The notes: generated by a model not told the origin, from the letters alone. Shown: positions 12,841 through 24,884, counted from the stretch's first letter. The stretch: DNA of 64,000 nt from Nemania diffusa (GCA_038501195.1 JBBPUQ010000004.1:2976001-3040000); one strand, 5' to 3'. Made by a program: numbers and translations.

Positions 12841-14265
12841 CTACTTGGGCGCATAGATGAAGGCGAGCTGGTCCACCTCATCGCCGCTCTGGCCCAGGAA
12901 CCCGACGATGCCCCAGCCGGCGGGCGCTGCAAAGGTCGCGCAGTCCGAGGTCGCTGTCCCGGCCTCGAGCGTGCGCCCGGCGCTCGTCGTCGCCTTGATG
13001 TAGAAGATGCGCGTCGTACCCGACTTGACGCCCTGGCAGAGCTGCGCGCCCGTCCAGCTCTCGCCGCTCGCGAGCGTCAGCGACGCCGCCGTGCCGCCCG
13101 TGCCGCCGTGGCTGAGCGTCGTGCCGTCGGCCAGGGTCACGCCGACCTTGTCGAGCCTGCTGGCGCCGCTGAAATTGAGCGTCTTGGCCTTGGGCGCCGT
13201 CTTCGCCGCGAGCGCGCCCCCGTCGTGGTACCAGGTGCCTCCCGAGCCGCCCCAGAACCCGGACTGCTGCAGCGAAACGCCCGCGACCCAGGTGAAGTTG
13301 GCCGTGATGGGGTTGTGGTCCGACAGCACGTTGCCGTCGGGCTGGAGGAACTTGGTGCTCTCGTAGGACCAGTGCGTCGCCTCGAGGCTCAGCAGGGGCC
13401 CGCCGCGGTAGAAGATCTTGTCGACCGTCTCGCACTCGTTGGTCGTGCTCGGGTTGTCGCAGAGGTACTCGACCGTCGGCGCGACGCCGCCGAGGATCAG
13501 CTGCACCTGCGCGTCCGTGAGCCCCGTCTGCGCGATGAACGAGGGCACGATGTCCGCCACGCGCGTGTACCGGCTGTTGGTGTCGCCGAACACGACGACC
13601 GCGTTGCCGATGCTCCAGGTGTTGATGTAGTCCGCCACCTGCTGGAGGTTCGCCGCGCGCGCCGTGAGATCGTCGGGCTCGGTCCCGGCGTCCGTGTGCA
13701 GGTTGTAGGCGTCGATGAACACGCCGTCAGCGAGCTGCATGCGCATGAACGTGAATCCCTTGGGCGTCAGGCAGTCCGATTCCGAGGCATCGCTGCACGT
13801 GTTCCATTTGACGCGCGTGTACTCGAGCCAGTTGTAGTTGGCCAGACTGTTCAGCCCGGATCCGAAGGGTACACCCCCTGACGTAGCTGAGCGATAGGGG
13901 TGCGTGTCCGTTGCGTAGAGGTAGGCGTGATAGTTGAAATCCTAATATAAGCCGTATCAGTCGCTGTTTGGGGGACGGGATCTGTGTTTCATGCATGCAG
14001 GATCCCGTGGGCTCGGATTGCCCTTGGTTCTGAGACGACGACTAACCTCTTGTACGTGGATTAGGTCATATCCGTACTCTGCAAGCTTCGAGCCGATCAG
14101 ACCCGCGTTTGTCGCCTTGTCCCCTGGCACGTCGTTTCCGTTCAGGAACGCCGGCAGCCCGGCGACGTTCATGCTCAGAACATTGAAGGATCCGCCCGTC
14201 GCAGCCCTTGCAGGCGCGCTCAACAGTATGGCCGTAGCCACGCTTGCGTTAACCTTCATTGTCAC
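12841..14265 (-). CDS. Secreted endonuclease/exonuclease/phosphatase-fold hydrolase with C-terminal jacalin-like lectin domain
   Basis: Two exons, 14265-14047 and 13941-12841, are joined in phase 0 over a 105-bp intron (donor GTTAGT, acceptor TTAG), giving 439 residues. The N terminus is a signal peptide ending near ARA-ATGG. The EEP (DNase I/sphingomyelinase-like) domain spans about 25-290, and its catalytic set is visible: N in SMNVAGLP, E in HVQED (across the splice), H in YNLHTDAG, D and N in GDTNSRYTR, D in VDKIFYR, and DH in LSDHNPIT. The last ~135 residues are a Gly-rich beta-prism of jacalin type (FWGGSGGTWYHDGG, LSHGGTGGTA, GWGIVGFLGQSGDEVDQLAF). This combination is seen in secreted fungal proteins, but the substrate (phosphodiester, sphingolipid or nucleic acid) cannot be told. 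Exon 2 is clearly more GC-rich than its flanks. The splice restores the usual E-D-F-x-Y-H context, which supports the model. Confidence 0.88.
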
Positions 14266-17200
14266 AGCTGAGAGTAACCACTAAGTCGTAGTCTCAAGAG
14301 GTGTATTCTGACCCTATTAGCACTCTGCCACCTGTACGTTAGGATGGCTATCTAGTACGAGGATATCTAGTGTATTTGTATGACTGCCGCCATACCGGTA
14401 GTCCATTCGGACTCCGGTGAAGCCATCTACGAATGGTTAGAGCTACCGTAGGCCCGTGTTCGTGTCGTCACTGCAGAGACGCCAATTGCAATGACATACC
14501 AACTCTGTCCAGCACAACCTGCCTAGCATCGGTCCCATTTTCCCGAAAGGGTCACGATGTAATGGTACGGAAATTTAGATCCTCCAACTAAAAGGCGCAC
14601 ACGAAGAAAAACGTTGCGCTCCACGTTGCTTTAGGAATTCAGATCGCTAGACCACATTACTGTACATGTGTAAGTTATACTAATTAGTACAGACATGTGC
14701 TTCTGCAGCTATAACCTATTGGTCAAGTCACATTTATTTATCTCCGGCGTCTAATGATGTGTCAATGCAAGCAGCCGACTAACCTAGGCACCTTAGTATA
14801 TACTCTACTATATAGCACCGGCAAAACCACCCCCACAGTGCTTTAGGGCCACGAATACGACGACCTACCTGTAGGTAAGGTAAAGCATAGGCAGACCGCT
14901 ATGTGCAGTCATGTAGGTACTCCATTCTAGACCTTCACGTGCATTGAACTCTAGTCGTAGAGCATGCGACCGTTTCCGCTTCCAAAGCAACTTTAGTCTA
15001 GGTTCATGGATAATAGGACAATTAAAACAAGAATCTGCAATCTGCACTCTGCAACCTGCAAGCTACTGAGTGAGTAAGTATGCGTATATGCAGAGCTCAT
15101 CCCGTGACTAAGCTATAGCTTGATACATGGAACTAGCCTACCTGCATTGAGCATCACACGGTACCTGTTTCATCGGTGACTATAGTCCGCCACGTGCAGA
15201 GATCAGACAGCCAAGAATAGACCGGCTTCACTTCCGTCGTGCAGTAGTATTCTTTCCGCAAAGTCTCATAAAGGGGATCAGTCGTTCTAGTATACTGTCC
15301 CTAGTTAGTAGTAGGTTAGTAGTCTGCTCGAGACGCGGGATATAGACTTCGAAACATTCCTTTCGAAACAGACACTGACCAAAGTGAACGGCCAGTCCAT
15401 GACTAAGTACTCCGACTGGAATAAGGTAGCCCCTCAAAAGTAAGGCTATATCATCCTATCTGCCCACGTTAAGAAGAGAAGAGAAGAGTTGGTGCTGCGG
15501 AGTAGTTAATTCAAAAAGCTGATCAGATAATTCTAGGAGTGGTATTCCGGTTACTAGTTTCCATCCGGGATAATTAGCGATTGCCGAAAGTCTCCGATTT
15601 CCTCAAAGAGCATCTCATCTAGATATATAATCGTCATCAGGTCGTCATCAGGTAATGCATGAATGTGATGGAATACCCACGATTGAATCCGCGACCTGGA
15701 CCCTTTTTAAAAGCATCGCATCATCTGCCAAGAACTAGTGTGTTTTGTTTCGATACGGGTAATTGGTGCCCGGATGTCCCCCCCAAGAGAGTGATCATAT
15801 AATAATTTATATGCTTCTAGTGTAAGTATGGAGGATTCGAATGCCTCACCTCTCACCAGAAGCCCTCACCTTTTCTTCCCCACAACGGCCATCATGGTCA
15901 TAGTAAGCTACCTACATACCGCATGAATGTGATCACTAGAATCTATATCACACCCCAAGCCGTGAGTTCCCCGGTGGTGCATTTCATGCTCCGTGATCGA
16001 GCTTTCGAATATCAAGATACCACCCACGTCTGGTCTATACATAGGCTTCCAAATATGTACATGTAGGCAGCATAACACCTACGTTAAATACGACCCAGAA
16101 GAAAGGTAACGCGAATAGTCTTTGAAGACGACTGCTACGCCACGACAAGGACCCCTTGCCTTTCGACATCGGGGCCCTTGCGCCGCGGGTTTCTTCCCTG
16201 GACTGGTGTAAGATCGTCACTAACACCCAGTACCCATCGCAGAATATAAGCTTATGATAAGTCCTACAGAACCTTTTTCTCTGCCTGCGAGGCAACAACC
16301 TGCTATCGCCGGTCAGAAGGCCGATGCCACAGAACGGCCCAATGCTCCCGTCTCGCCTCAATCTGCACCAAACTGCTACAGTAAGTAGAGAGAGCTACCC
16401 CACGAATTACCACGTTGCCTGTGCCACATCCGAGTATAGCTACTATGTACGCGCGATACTACCCATACACAACAGCCACGTCGGCCCTTCTGTGAGATAG
16501 CAATCTCGCGTCGAAGAGCCATTCGCATTTCTTCAGAAGATAGGAATCCTGCCAATGGGTACCTGGTCCGTGTAGAGCTTTCCGATTGGGATCCGGTCGC
16601 ACGACCTCATCCCCCCCTCCCCCTCCCTCCCTCCCTGTCTGTGCGCACCTTTTTCCCTCTTGGGCCTCCTCACCCCTGCTTCACGTTGTCGAAGGCCGTT
16701 AAGCTGTCCCGAGGATCAGGGATCAATTGACAGAACCAATTGGGCGAACTGCCCCTGCATCCGACGCGCTCTGCTGGCCTAGGGATGCCAGAAGGCGTCG
16801 CACTCAACGCTTACGGGGGCTTGCGGTTCTTTTAACGGTCTGCGCCATCCTGGCCATGTATCTTTCTCCATGGTGTACTTACATGCTATAGTGGACGGGG
16901 ATGAGGCCTCTGTTCGTCAACAAGGGATATCCTGCCAGTCGGGGACATGCGTCGCGGTAGTAGGTAGGACAGACAATGTTATGCGTTTGTTAGCGTTGCT
17001 GCTAGTCTAGTCTACCTAGGGTATTCCCCCCCCTTTGGACCCTGAGAATGTCATGGTCAACGTCACTTTACAGAGTAGATAAGCCTGGGCGTCGAATAGC
17101 AGTCAATCAAAGTAACTTGACCCGCGGGTTTGGATGAGATGCAGGCAATTCACAAGTGCACTTCTTTAGAAGACTAGACACCCTATAAATATACACGCAA

Positions 17201-20037
17201 ACATTCTAGCTTCTTAGCGAGTGTGAATGTCACCGATGAGCTGGCAAATTGGAGACGTAGTAGAGAAATCCTTGTACTTAAGATCACAGTAGCATCTTAA
17301 TCTCGGTTGGGTTAAGTGGCTTTGGAGTGGCATAGCCCCAAATAGATACAAAGCTTTTATCATAGTTCAGGTCCATAACGGAATGTCTAGAAAGGCTGAT
17401 AGATATGGGCTTAGGCTGGTTCACGCTCTACTCATCAACCTAAAGTAGGATGAGTACATGGTGATCTCTGATCTCCCTTAGCTTACCGGGTAGGTAGGAA
17501 CTCAGGCCCCCACGATGCTGACCATAACTTCCGTTAGGTATACCAGAGGCACTGATATCTCTAAGGTGAGTGATATCATTTTGAAGATGAGTATGATAAT
17601 CAAACAAGTGCTCCTATCACATGTATCATACGAGATGGAAATGCTGGCGGTGTGTGCCGGAGAACCAATGACCCGGGTCACTGGTTGCTAGATCGTCCTC
17701 GAACCGCCGTTACCAAAGTCGATCTTTAGTCTCGGTCGTAATAGAAACTACCATATTGCTATATCATAATCATGTAGACAAGGCGTTCCATCGGCGGGGT
17801 CGCTAGTGAGTATGTATTAATTCTTATGAAAAAACCACCGTACTTATAAAGGAAGAATGAGGAAATATCGAACCTTCACATGAGCGTCATCTTGATTGGG
17901 ACGAGAACGAAGTACCTCGGACAAGAGGCCCCAAATTAGAAGTTTTAATCCTCTATTATTGGGATTATAACATTAATGCAAGGTTTGTTACTATTTCGAA
18001 CTAGCACACTTGTGGAATGTGCTGAACGAGACGGCTTTCTTCACCTCGCTAGCTCGTTTCTAGTGTTCGCACAGATGTTTGTTTGTACGTAGTGTGAGCC
18101 GTAAAGAATAAGTCCTTACCATCACAAGATTCACCACCCTTCTCGGGCCCTACTTATCCCATCCTTGTGCTCACTGCATTAGATGCCCCTCTTTTACCTC
18201 AAACTACTGTAGTTATTCGTAAGGCTGCTCAGTGGTCCCTAGTTTGGAACTGAGTGATATATTCATGCTAGAGTCCGAGAATAGGTTAGGGAAACCTCGC
18301 TTCGCATACTGATCTATTGTTTTGTAGTATATCATCACTTGTTTTGGGTTTACTAGAAGATATAGCTTTGCGTTATTGAATGTGCTATCTCATAGGTTGG
18401 GGCTATAATTGAGCGTGCTATCACAATTCGGGTGCACGATCTAGCCCAAGTAAGTAGATGTAAACAAATATAAATTTCGCAGTATTGATGTGGATATGAG
18501 CCCGTCACTTCCTACTCCCTAAGAAGTACACGCTAACTGCTACCATTGTAGACATACCCTATGAAGACTATAGGCCTGACTATCGAATGAGGTAGATAGA
18601 ACGTTCAAATTAGCTCACGGGTGGCTACATGTGTAGCCATTTTAACTGATATACAGTATCTTATTAGTTTTGAAAGATCCTAGGATTCATGTCTCTATCT
18701 AACTCCTTCGTCTTCCGCTTGAAGTCAAACAAGCTCTACTAGGGTATTCTCTCAGGATACCCGTGAGGTTAATCTGGCCTAATTAACTCGAACCTAGTTG
18801 CTGAAATATAGACCGGCAACCCTAGTCAGGAGGCATGTTCCTATGGAAACAAAAGCCAAGCCTTATAGCAATGAGGCTTAAGATCTCAAAGCTCGCCTAA
18901 TTAGTCCCCAACTAGAATTAGTCGTCATGAAATGGCATACACTTAGAATGGTAGGCAACTTCCTTGAAACGATTTCTACTCTCGACTTTTTTTTTTTATA
19001 AAAAAAGAAAAAAAAAATGCATGTGTTAGATTAATACGTAGGAGGCTTTAACATAATCAAAATCACTAAGGCCAATCATGTGTTGTATCATTTGCTAACC
19101 ATTTCTGTATTTTCGTGTAATAACACGTATAGAAAGTACATAATGATGCTCCGGGTATCAAAGGCCAACGAAAATTGACAACATGACTAAACAAGTACTA
19201 ATTGCAAGTTGAAATATATCACGAGCAACTATCGGGCCGCGGGGTCAAAGTTAATCATGTATTGGGGACCCTAAAGACGTTGTATATGAGAGTGTAGCTG
19301 GGCGGTATTGCAATGTACTATTTCACATGAAAGGTTTAAAGATCAAAGTTCTTCTTGTGTCCCATTGTGGTCTTGCTAGCCTCGCCTAATGTGTGCTAAT
19401 CTAGGAGATGGTGCTCCCAAAAGAAGCCTTTTCCCACCCAAACTCTCGTCATATATGCTGACAGGGACAAAAGAAAATCTTTTAATAATAATTTCATTTG
19501 CTGACGATTTAAAGCGTGTGAGACTCCTAATTGAATAACATCAGATATTTACGTTACGTGTTTCTGAGTGCTCTATATTATGAACTTTTAATTAAAAGTA
19601 CCTTCTGGCCTCCTACAAGTTCTAATACAAATAAGGTGTTTAGTATTAATAGCTGAAGTTGGTAGAATAGATTTAGTAGCTTTAATAAAAAGGATTCAAC
19701 ACACCATAGTTTAAACATGTAATCAGCATATCTCTCAGACGTCGAAATTGGACAAGTAATTAGTTATAGCAGGCGTTAGATCGTATATCTATTCAGTTAC
19801 AAATAACCCAATTTAACAAATTAATTTTTCATAACAGTACAGTTTAGTGCTGCAATGATCTGTGACAGAATAGTCAAGCGCCTCTTTTACGTTTTGTTCT
19901 ACAAGTTTCTAGAATATTTACAGTGCTATTCTCGCTACGAAGAGTAGATGTTGAAGTTAGAGCATTCTGAATATAATTCCCATTATCAATGTAATAGAGA
20001 TTCAATAGGTCTGCATTTAGATCAAATAAAGATTAAG
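14266..20037. other. Gene-free intergenic region (about 5.8 kb)
   Basis: No supported gene. The left part holds the promoter side of the EEP-lectin gene. From about 17000 to 20000 the DNA becomes visibly AT-richer with frequent stops in all frames, as expected for decayed repeat DNA, but no transposase or reverse-transcriptase motif could be read. It contains a C-rich tract at 16611-16635 and a T-run/A-run inverted pair at about 18987-19017. The last part is the 3' side of the LPMO gene. Confidence 0.6.
16611..16635 (-). other. Putative G-quadruplex motif
   Basis: On the plus strand five C runs (7, 5, 3, 3 and 3 bases) are separated by single T bases. The minus strand therefore carries five G runs of at least three with one-base loops, a textbook parallel-quadruplex pattern. 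It lies far from any annotated gene (about 2.3 kb from the EEP-lectin start and 3.4 kb from the LPMO end), so its role is unknown. Confidence 0.6.
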
Positions 20038-20982
20038 CTAGTTCGCAGCAGTCCATACTGCAGGTCCCGGGTAAGGATAGCTGGTGTACGCAATGTACAG
20101 GTTAAACATAATTCCAGGGTCGGTGTTCTTGTAGAGACTGCTGCCCACCGTGCCGCCGTTGGGAGAAACACTACCACTACCGGATACCCTGAGGTTAAGA
20201 CACTGCGGGTAGTTCTGGGCGCCGTTGAGACTTTGGCCTCCGCTATAAAAATCAAGAGTCAGAAACTATTGCTTAGAGCGAGCACTTGGCTCAGCCCCAG
20301 TGATTTTTGGGAGTATGTAAGAGAATATGCTATACAGAGCAGAAGCTTTGCTAAATTGGGGAGCAAACGACTCAGAAATACATACTGTAGGGCGATGATC
20401 TCATGGCGCAATACGTAATCACCAGCTTTCAGATTCTTTGGTATCGTAGCAGACGCAGTGAAATTGTTGGCGATGAGTGTGTCGGTCACCCACGTCGTGC
20501 CGCTGACGATGCTGGACTGGCTAATCTTATTCCACTGTAGGCTACCAGCAGAGGCTATGAGGGTTAGTAACACGGCCCTGTTATCTATGTAAAGTAGGGC
20601 ATAATGGCAGGAGGTGAGACTCACTTCCGTAGGGTGCAATATAGTTGATGATGGGGCCCTTATGAGAGTCCGGCCACGTGTTCCAGTAGAACGTGATCGT
20701 GTCGCCAGCTTTGACGTTAACAAAGTTCTTGCCGACCGTTGCTGACTTGTGGCAAGCAATATCGGAGGTGCCAAAACTATTTGGAGGGACGAAGCCCAGA
20801 TCCTGATTCAGTGAATCCCATCCCGCTGTGGCGGGAGCTGTCCCTGCAGGATAGTAGTACCACACTGGATCTGATCCTGCGGTCCACGCTCCGCTGACTT
20901 TAACGCCGCTGACAAAGCCATGAGCGGAAGCTAACTCAGGGAGAGAGGTGGCAAGTGCCACAGCAATGGCGTAAGCTCTCAT
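20038..20982 (-). CDS. AA9 lytic polysaccharide monooxygenase (former GH61), single domain
   Basis: Secreted copper enzyme that oxidatively cleaves cellulose or related beta-glucans. Three exons are read: 20982-20625, 20554-20386 and 20242-20038. The introns are 70 bp (donor GTGAGT, branch TTACTAAC) and 143 bp (donor GTATGT, acceptor TATAG), and the protein is 243 residues. A 20-residue signal peptide ends in LASA, exposing His21 (HGFVSGVKV) as the mature N-terminal residue of the histidine brace. The second copper His is H107 in PDSHKGP. The axial Tyr is Y187 in GAQNYPQC, with the conserved Gln two residues earlier. C77 and C190 match the conserved disulfide. The H codon in HEIIALH is split by intron 2, and the restored motif supports that junction. 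There is no CBM1 or linker; the protein stops just after the catalytic domain (AVWTAAN). Substrate and C1/C4 preference cannot be read. Confidence 0.93.
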
Positions 20983-21702
20983 AATGACTTGTATAAGTTT
21001 ACCAGCAACAAAAGACGGTTGGTTGTATAAAGGGGATATTATCTGACGACGCCAGGGGTCTATGTCAGCCTATATAGTTTTCCGATTGCTACTTGAACTC
21101 AATGACATGCTTAGGAGACTTACTGATTAGTGGGAAATAATAACACTCTCTATTGATCACGCGAGACTGGCTTTTGCCTGGAAACAATAAGACACAAGAA
21201 AGACTACTACAGATTGGTGGACTTGAGATTTAGTAGTGAGAATAGGTGGTAACAGATGCCGTATCTTATTGGGCTGCTTACAACGTGACGCCGTGCCGAG
21301 GCGGATGGCGACAATCCGGGTTTCCAACTCCGAGTTTAATTCAGCCAAGTGCAACGCCGGAGGGTAGACACCATCCACTATTATCGGCTGTTTACTACCA
21401 ACTGACAACAAAGGCCATAGCGCAAACCAATTGCCTAAGACAACCGGCATCCCATCTAATTACCCAAGTAATACAGAATGCTAACTAGTTTGGGGCTGGA
21501 TTATTTATAACTGTTAAAAGTAGGTAGACATAACTCGAAGATTTATTGTGCCGCCTACTGACTAGATTTACATACCTTACCCTAAGAACAATGTTGTCGT
21601 GAAGGTTCTCCCAGTTTTAGCTTAGCGATCACCTTCAGAGCCATAGGACGTATTACTACTCCTATTTAGTGAAGACGTCACTACTTACCTGTCTTCTCCG
21701 TA
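20983..21702. other. Intergenic, LPMO promoter side and 3' side of the next gene
   Basis: About 720 bp between two minus-strand genes. The part nearest 20983 should be the promoter and 5' UTR of the LPMO. Overlapping short frames at 21157-21488 have no recognisable features. Nothing else is seen. Confidence 0.5.
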
Positions 21703-22344
21703 TTATGCTTCTCGGGCATCTTCCGTAAGGACGGTCCCATTAAAACCTCTGTCGATGGCGATATCAGCTAATTTTTTGATGAGATTCCTCTTGGCGGAAA
21801 CCATTTTCTCGATTTCTGTAGAGAATCTCTTCTCAATGGTTCGTCTCATCACTTCTGCCTGTTTAATGTCGTCCTCAGTCATGTATCCGGTCTGGCTTAG
21901 TGCCATAATGTCCCTTTCCCAATCACTTCGTGAATTCGCGAGTAGGGTTGTAAGTCTGTCACCCTCTGTCTTAAAATCGACTGTCGTGGAAATGATTCGG
22001 AGCTGCTCAGTGTGCTTTGGTCCTTTGTGAATGCCGTCTTTCCATATTTGGTAGACATCATAGAGCCTCTTTTCATCTAATTCCTTAATCACTACTGGTG
22101 GTAATGGATTATCATCCCCTTGCCATTGTGCCTTATACTTTGCGCAAAGTTCACTAGCTGCTCCAAAGTGCTCGTCGCAAGTTTGGCAGAGGATTCCTTC
22201 TCGAATTCTATCATCATAGACTGGCGGATCGCACATTGGCTCGTCAGGGCGCCTAACATGTCGCCGGCAGAGGGTTGGTGGGATGGGAGAACCATCACTG
22301 TGCTGGTGGCCACATATGTAGCCGTAGTAGTGATAAATACACAT
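21703..22344 (-). CDS. Unassigned small protein with Cys/His-rich N terminus
   Basis: A single uninterrupted frame of 213 codons; no intron is needed. I do not recognise the family. The N-terminal third is rich in Cys, His and Tyr: YHYYGYICGHQHSDG, then LCRRH, MCDPP, and a CQTCDEHFG pair. This suggests metal coordination but fits no zinc-finger signature I know. The remaining part is charged, helical-looking and ends in basic and acidic segments (KRNLIKKLADIAIDRGF, TEDAREA). There is no signal peptide or membrane segment, so it is probably cytosolic or nuclear. The N-terminal style (Met-Cys-x-Tyr-His-Tyr) is common in short fungal proteins of unknown function, which favours a real gene. It lies about 380 bp from the DUF4246 gene on the same strand with no sign of co-transcription. 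Confidence 0.65.
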   Translation of the reverse strand: MCIYHYYGYICGHQHSDGSPIPPTLCRRHVRRPDEPMCDPPVYDDRIREGILCQTCDEHFGAASELCAKYKAQWQGDDNPLPPVVIKELDEKRLYDVYQIWKDGIHKGPKHTEQLRIISTTVDFKTEGDRLTTLLANSRSDWERDIMALSQTGYMTEDDIKQAEVMRRTIEKRFSTEIEKMVSAKRNLIKKLADIAIDRGFNGTVLTEDAREA

Positions 22345-22722
22345 TTTCTAATTCTTCTGATGAGAATTCTGTGATGGTGATAACTACTCAGTTAACTGAT
22401 CGCAGTGACTGGGGCAGATTTTACAATTCAATGTCTAGAATTATAATCACTTAAATACAAAGTGACTAGGTGACCATGTTTAGTGAACATAGCTATTGTA
22501 TAGTAACAAAGAGAACTGCATAACAGGGGAAACACTTGAGACTGTGCTAAGACAAAGGATGCTCAGTGGCTTGTTATGACACACCTTTGCTCTACTAGCT
22601 AGCAGCTACTTACGGACCGGTCACGCAACGCGTTGCTATAAGATAAATTATAGAATTCTACAAAGGGTACGCTTTTGAGACTTGGCGAGATGATGATAAT
22701 GAACTAGTAAGCTATGTATGAT
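22345..22722. other. Short intergenic spacer
   Basis: About 380 bp between the 3' end of the DUF4246 gene and the start of the small Cys/His protein. It is AT-rich and should contain the latter's promoter. No motif is recognised. Confidence 0.5.
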
Positions 22723-24884
22723 TTAATGTTCACAGAAATTGTAGGTGTTCTGCGATCATGACAAGTTAGTTGTTAATAGTCAAGGTGTAGGAAGATTAAC
22801 TATTGGAGTAGCAAACTTACCTTCTTCATCTGGTCGTCATAACCTTCCACAATCCAGCTGCGCTCGCTCATCAAAGCCTTTCGAGTGGCAAGCGCCTCTT
22901 CCCAGCTCATGGGGAATCCATCAACGGATTCAATAATCAAGTCGAAGATCTCGATCGGCAATCTACTTAACGGCTTGATCTTTCGGACCTCGCGAGCCCA
23001 CCAATCCTTGCGCTGTGGTGGCACAACTGATGTCGATAGGACGCGGATGTGAGGTTCAACTAGAAACATAGCCAGTATCTTCCTGTGACCCGGCCGACTC
23101 TTGTCGGCGAGTTCGAACGGCTGTACTTGATGTGCTAGCACGTTAGGGAACGCGATAAGCCGCCCTTGCCGCGTGACGACGCTTCCAAGTTGCTGTAAGG
23201 CTGGGTTCTCTGATGAAATCCCTAACCAACGTTCTAAGGCCTCAAACTCGTCTTGTCGGGGAATCATACGTAGCTCTTCAGCGTCGACAGGGTGGTGCAG
23301 CGACAAGAGGCTCTCGGTAATGTTGTCGCAATCGTAGTAGAAGAGGGCTGTTGCTACAATACGATCGTTGAGCGCGCCTTCGACATGAAGAGAGCCCCCT
23401 CCGTACTCAGGGTCGGCTGGCGAGAGATGAATGTTGGCGAGCTTGAAAATCACCTGGAGTCCATCGGGAAACATAGTTCGGAGGTTAGGCCGCAGCTCTG
23501 CAGAGCGGGCACGGGATGGGTCGTAGTCATCTGGTTCTGGCCACGTCAAGATGCGATGTTCCGTTTTCCAGTCCAAGTACTCCTCTGTCCACAAGTAATC
23601 CTCCTCATCCTCACCCTCTTCAAGTGGAGGACGGTCATAAACTACACCCTCGGGAATGTAGAAATCATCTTCTTCGTCTGTGGGTAGCTGGCTGATCCGG
23701 GGTTTCACTGTAACAGGAGTTGAAAATTATTGCACGACGGAAGAGGTTCGAGACACCCGATTTGGAGCGAGAACATAGTTTAGGTACATTCAGGGGCAAA
23801 TAGGACACAGAATACGAGGGGAGAGAGAGGGGGGATTATGCTGAAGGAAGACATATATGACTTAGAAATACGTACTAAGATTACTCCCTTTGCCACATGT
23901 GTTTAAGCAGCGCTCCCAAAGGGGAACAGAGGCGGCAACGAACTGCTCCAGCACATGGTATAATCCAGAGTGTTCATTTGGATGCAAATTATTGATGTAA
24001 CTAGTGATTCGCGTACCGCCTGACGGGGTCCAAGCGATGTCACTAGGGAGCCACTGACTACTGCCTAGCAAAAGTGGTGCTTCCCAGGTCCGTAAGGGCG
24101 TAGCCCTTTTAGACAAGTCATTGGGCACGTCATACGTCTCGCCACTGCCAATGAACTTTTCACAGCCGCTAAGGGGAACCTTGCCGTATGGCAGAACACG
24201 CGAGGTCCCGTATACCATCGGGAACAACGACGGATGTACTAGGTCTAGGACCTTGCGCTCTGATCCAGGATGCCAGTCTTTCTTGTGGTCTGGTACGTCC
24301 TCCAAGGGCTTTACTGCAGCTCTCAGTTGCTCGGCAAGCGAGTCCGGGATGACTGAGTCTGATTTAACAACTTCAATTTCAGCATCAAGGATGCTGGTAA
24401 GTCCTGTGGTTTTGGACTCTTCAGCTTTATCACGTAGCTCCTTGATGCACTATATCATATTATCAACCTCTGGGTACTCTGATAGCAGGGCTATTCCTTA
24501 TGCAATGTTGGAAATCCGGTAAGAGTAACTTACATTGTCAAACATCTTCTCTGACATGAACACGTCTCCATCAAGGTGTGTACCCTGTAGCTGTGGCCCC
24601 ATTGCCTCCTCACGCCAACGGTTCACAATGACTTCGTCATATACTTTGTGCTCCCATCCAGGCTTATCCGTAATATCGTTCATGAACTGCATCATGCGAA
24701 CCTCTCGTTGCTTGAGGCCAGCGCTCTCGAAGCTTCGGCCATGCCAAAGCGCGTGTAGGAAATAATTCTTCACGGGACTCGGGGGCTCGGTCAAGGGCTT
24801 GCCAAAACCTGGCAGCTCCAGGCGGCGCGAGCTGTCGTCGCCCATCTTTGATCGTATTCGGGCTGCCAGGAGCGAAAGGAACAT
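22723..24884 (-). CDS. DUF4246 family protein
   Basis: Fungal protein family of unknown function, usually about 600 residues. Four exons are read: 24884-24534, 24449-23876, 23707-22821 and 22749-22723. The introns are 84, 168 and 71 bp (donors GTAAGT, GTACGT and GTAAGT), and all junctions keep frame, giving 612 residues. Family hallmarks are the start LPGFGKPLTEPPSP, then MMQFMNDITDKPGWEHKVYD and VNRWREEA, the middle block LHPNEHSGLYHVLEQFVAAS, the acidic PEPDDYDP segment, GLQVIFKLANIHLSPADPEY, and GSLHVEGALNDRIVATALFY. The tiny last exon encodes NTYNFCEH and a stop, matching the usual family C terminus. The block with LHVEGALND and FPNVLAHQVQPFELAD is reminiscent of 2-oxoglutarate/Fe(II) dioxygenase folds, but that is only an impression. 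The start could instead be the Met 13 codons downstream (MGDDSSRR), which also has a good context. Confidence 0.88.

Noticed and set aside
13108..13881. 257-codon plus-strand frame opposite the EEP-lectin gene
   Set aside because: Arg/Val/Gly-rich shadow of a GC-rich exon; the minus strand carries complete catalytic motifs.
15820..15860. Possible tRNA or SINE B box (GGATTCGAATGCC)
   Set aside because: No A box or cloverleaf arms upstream on either strand.
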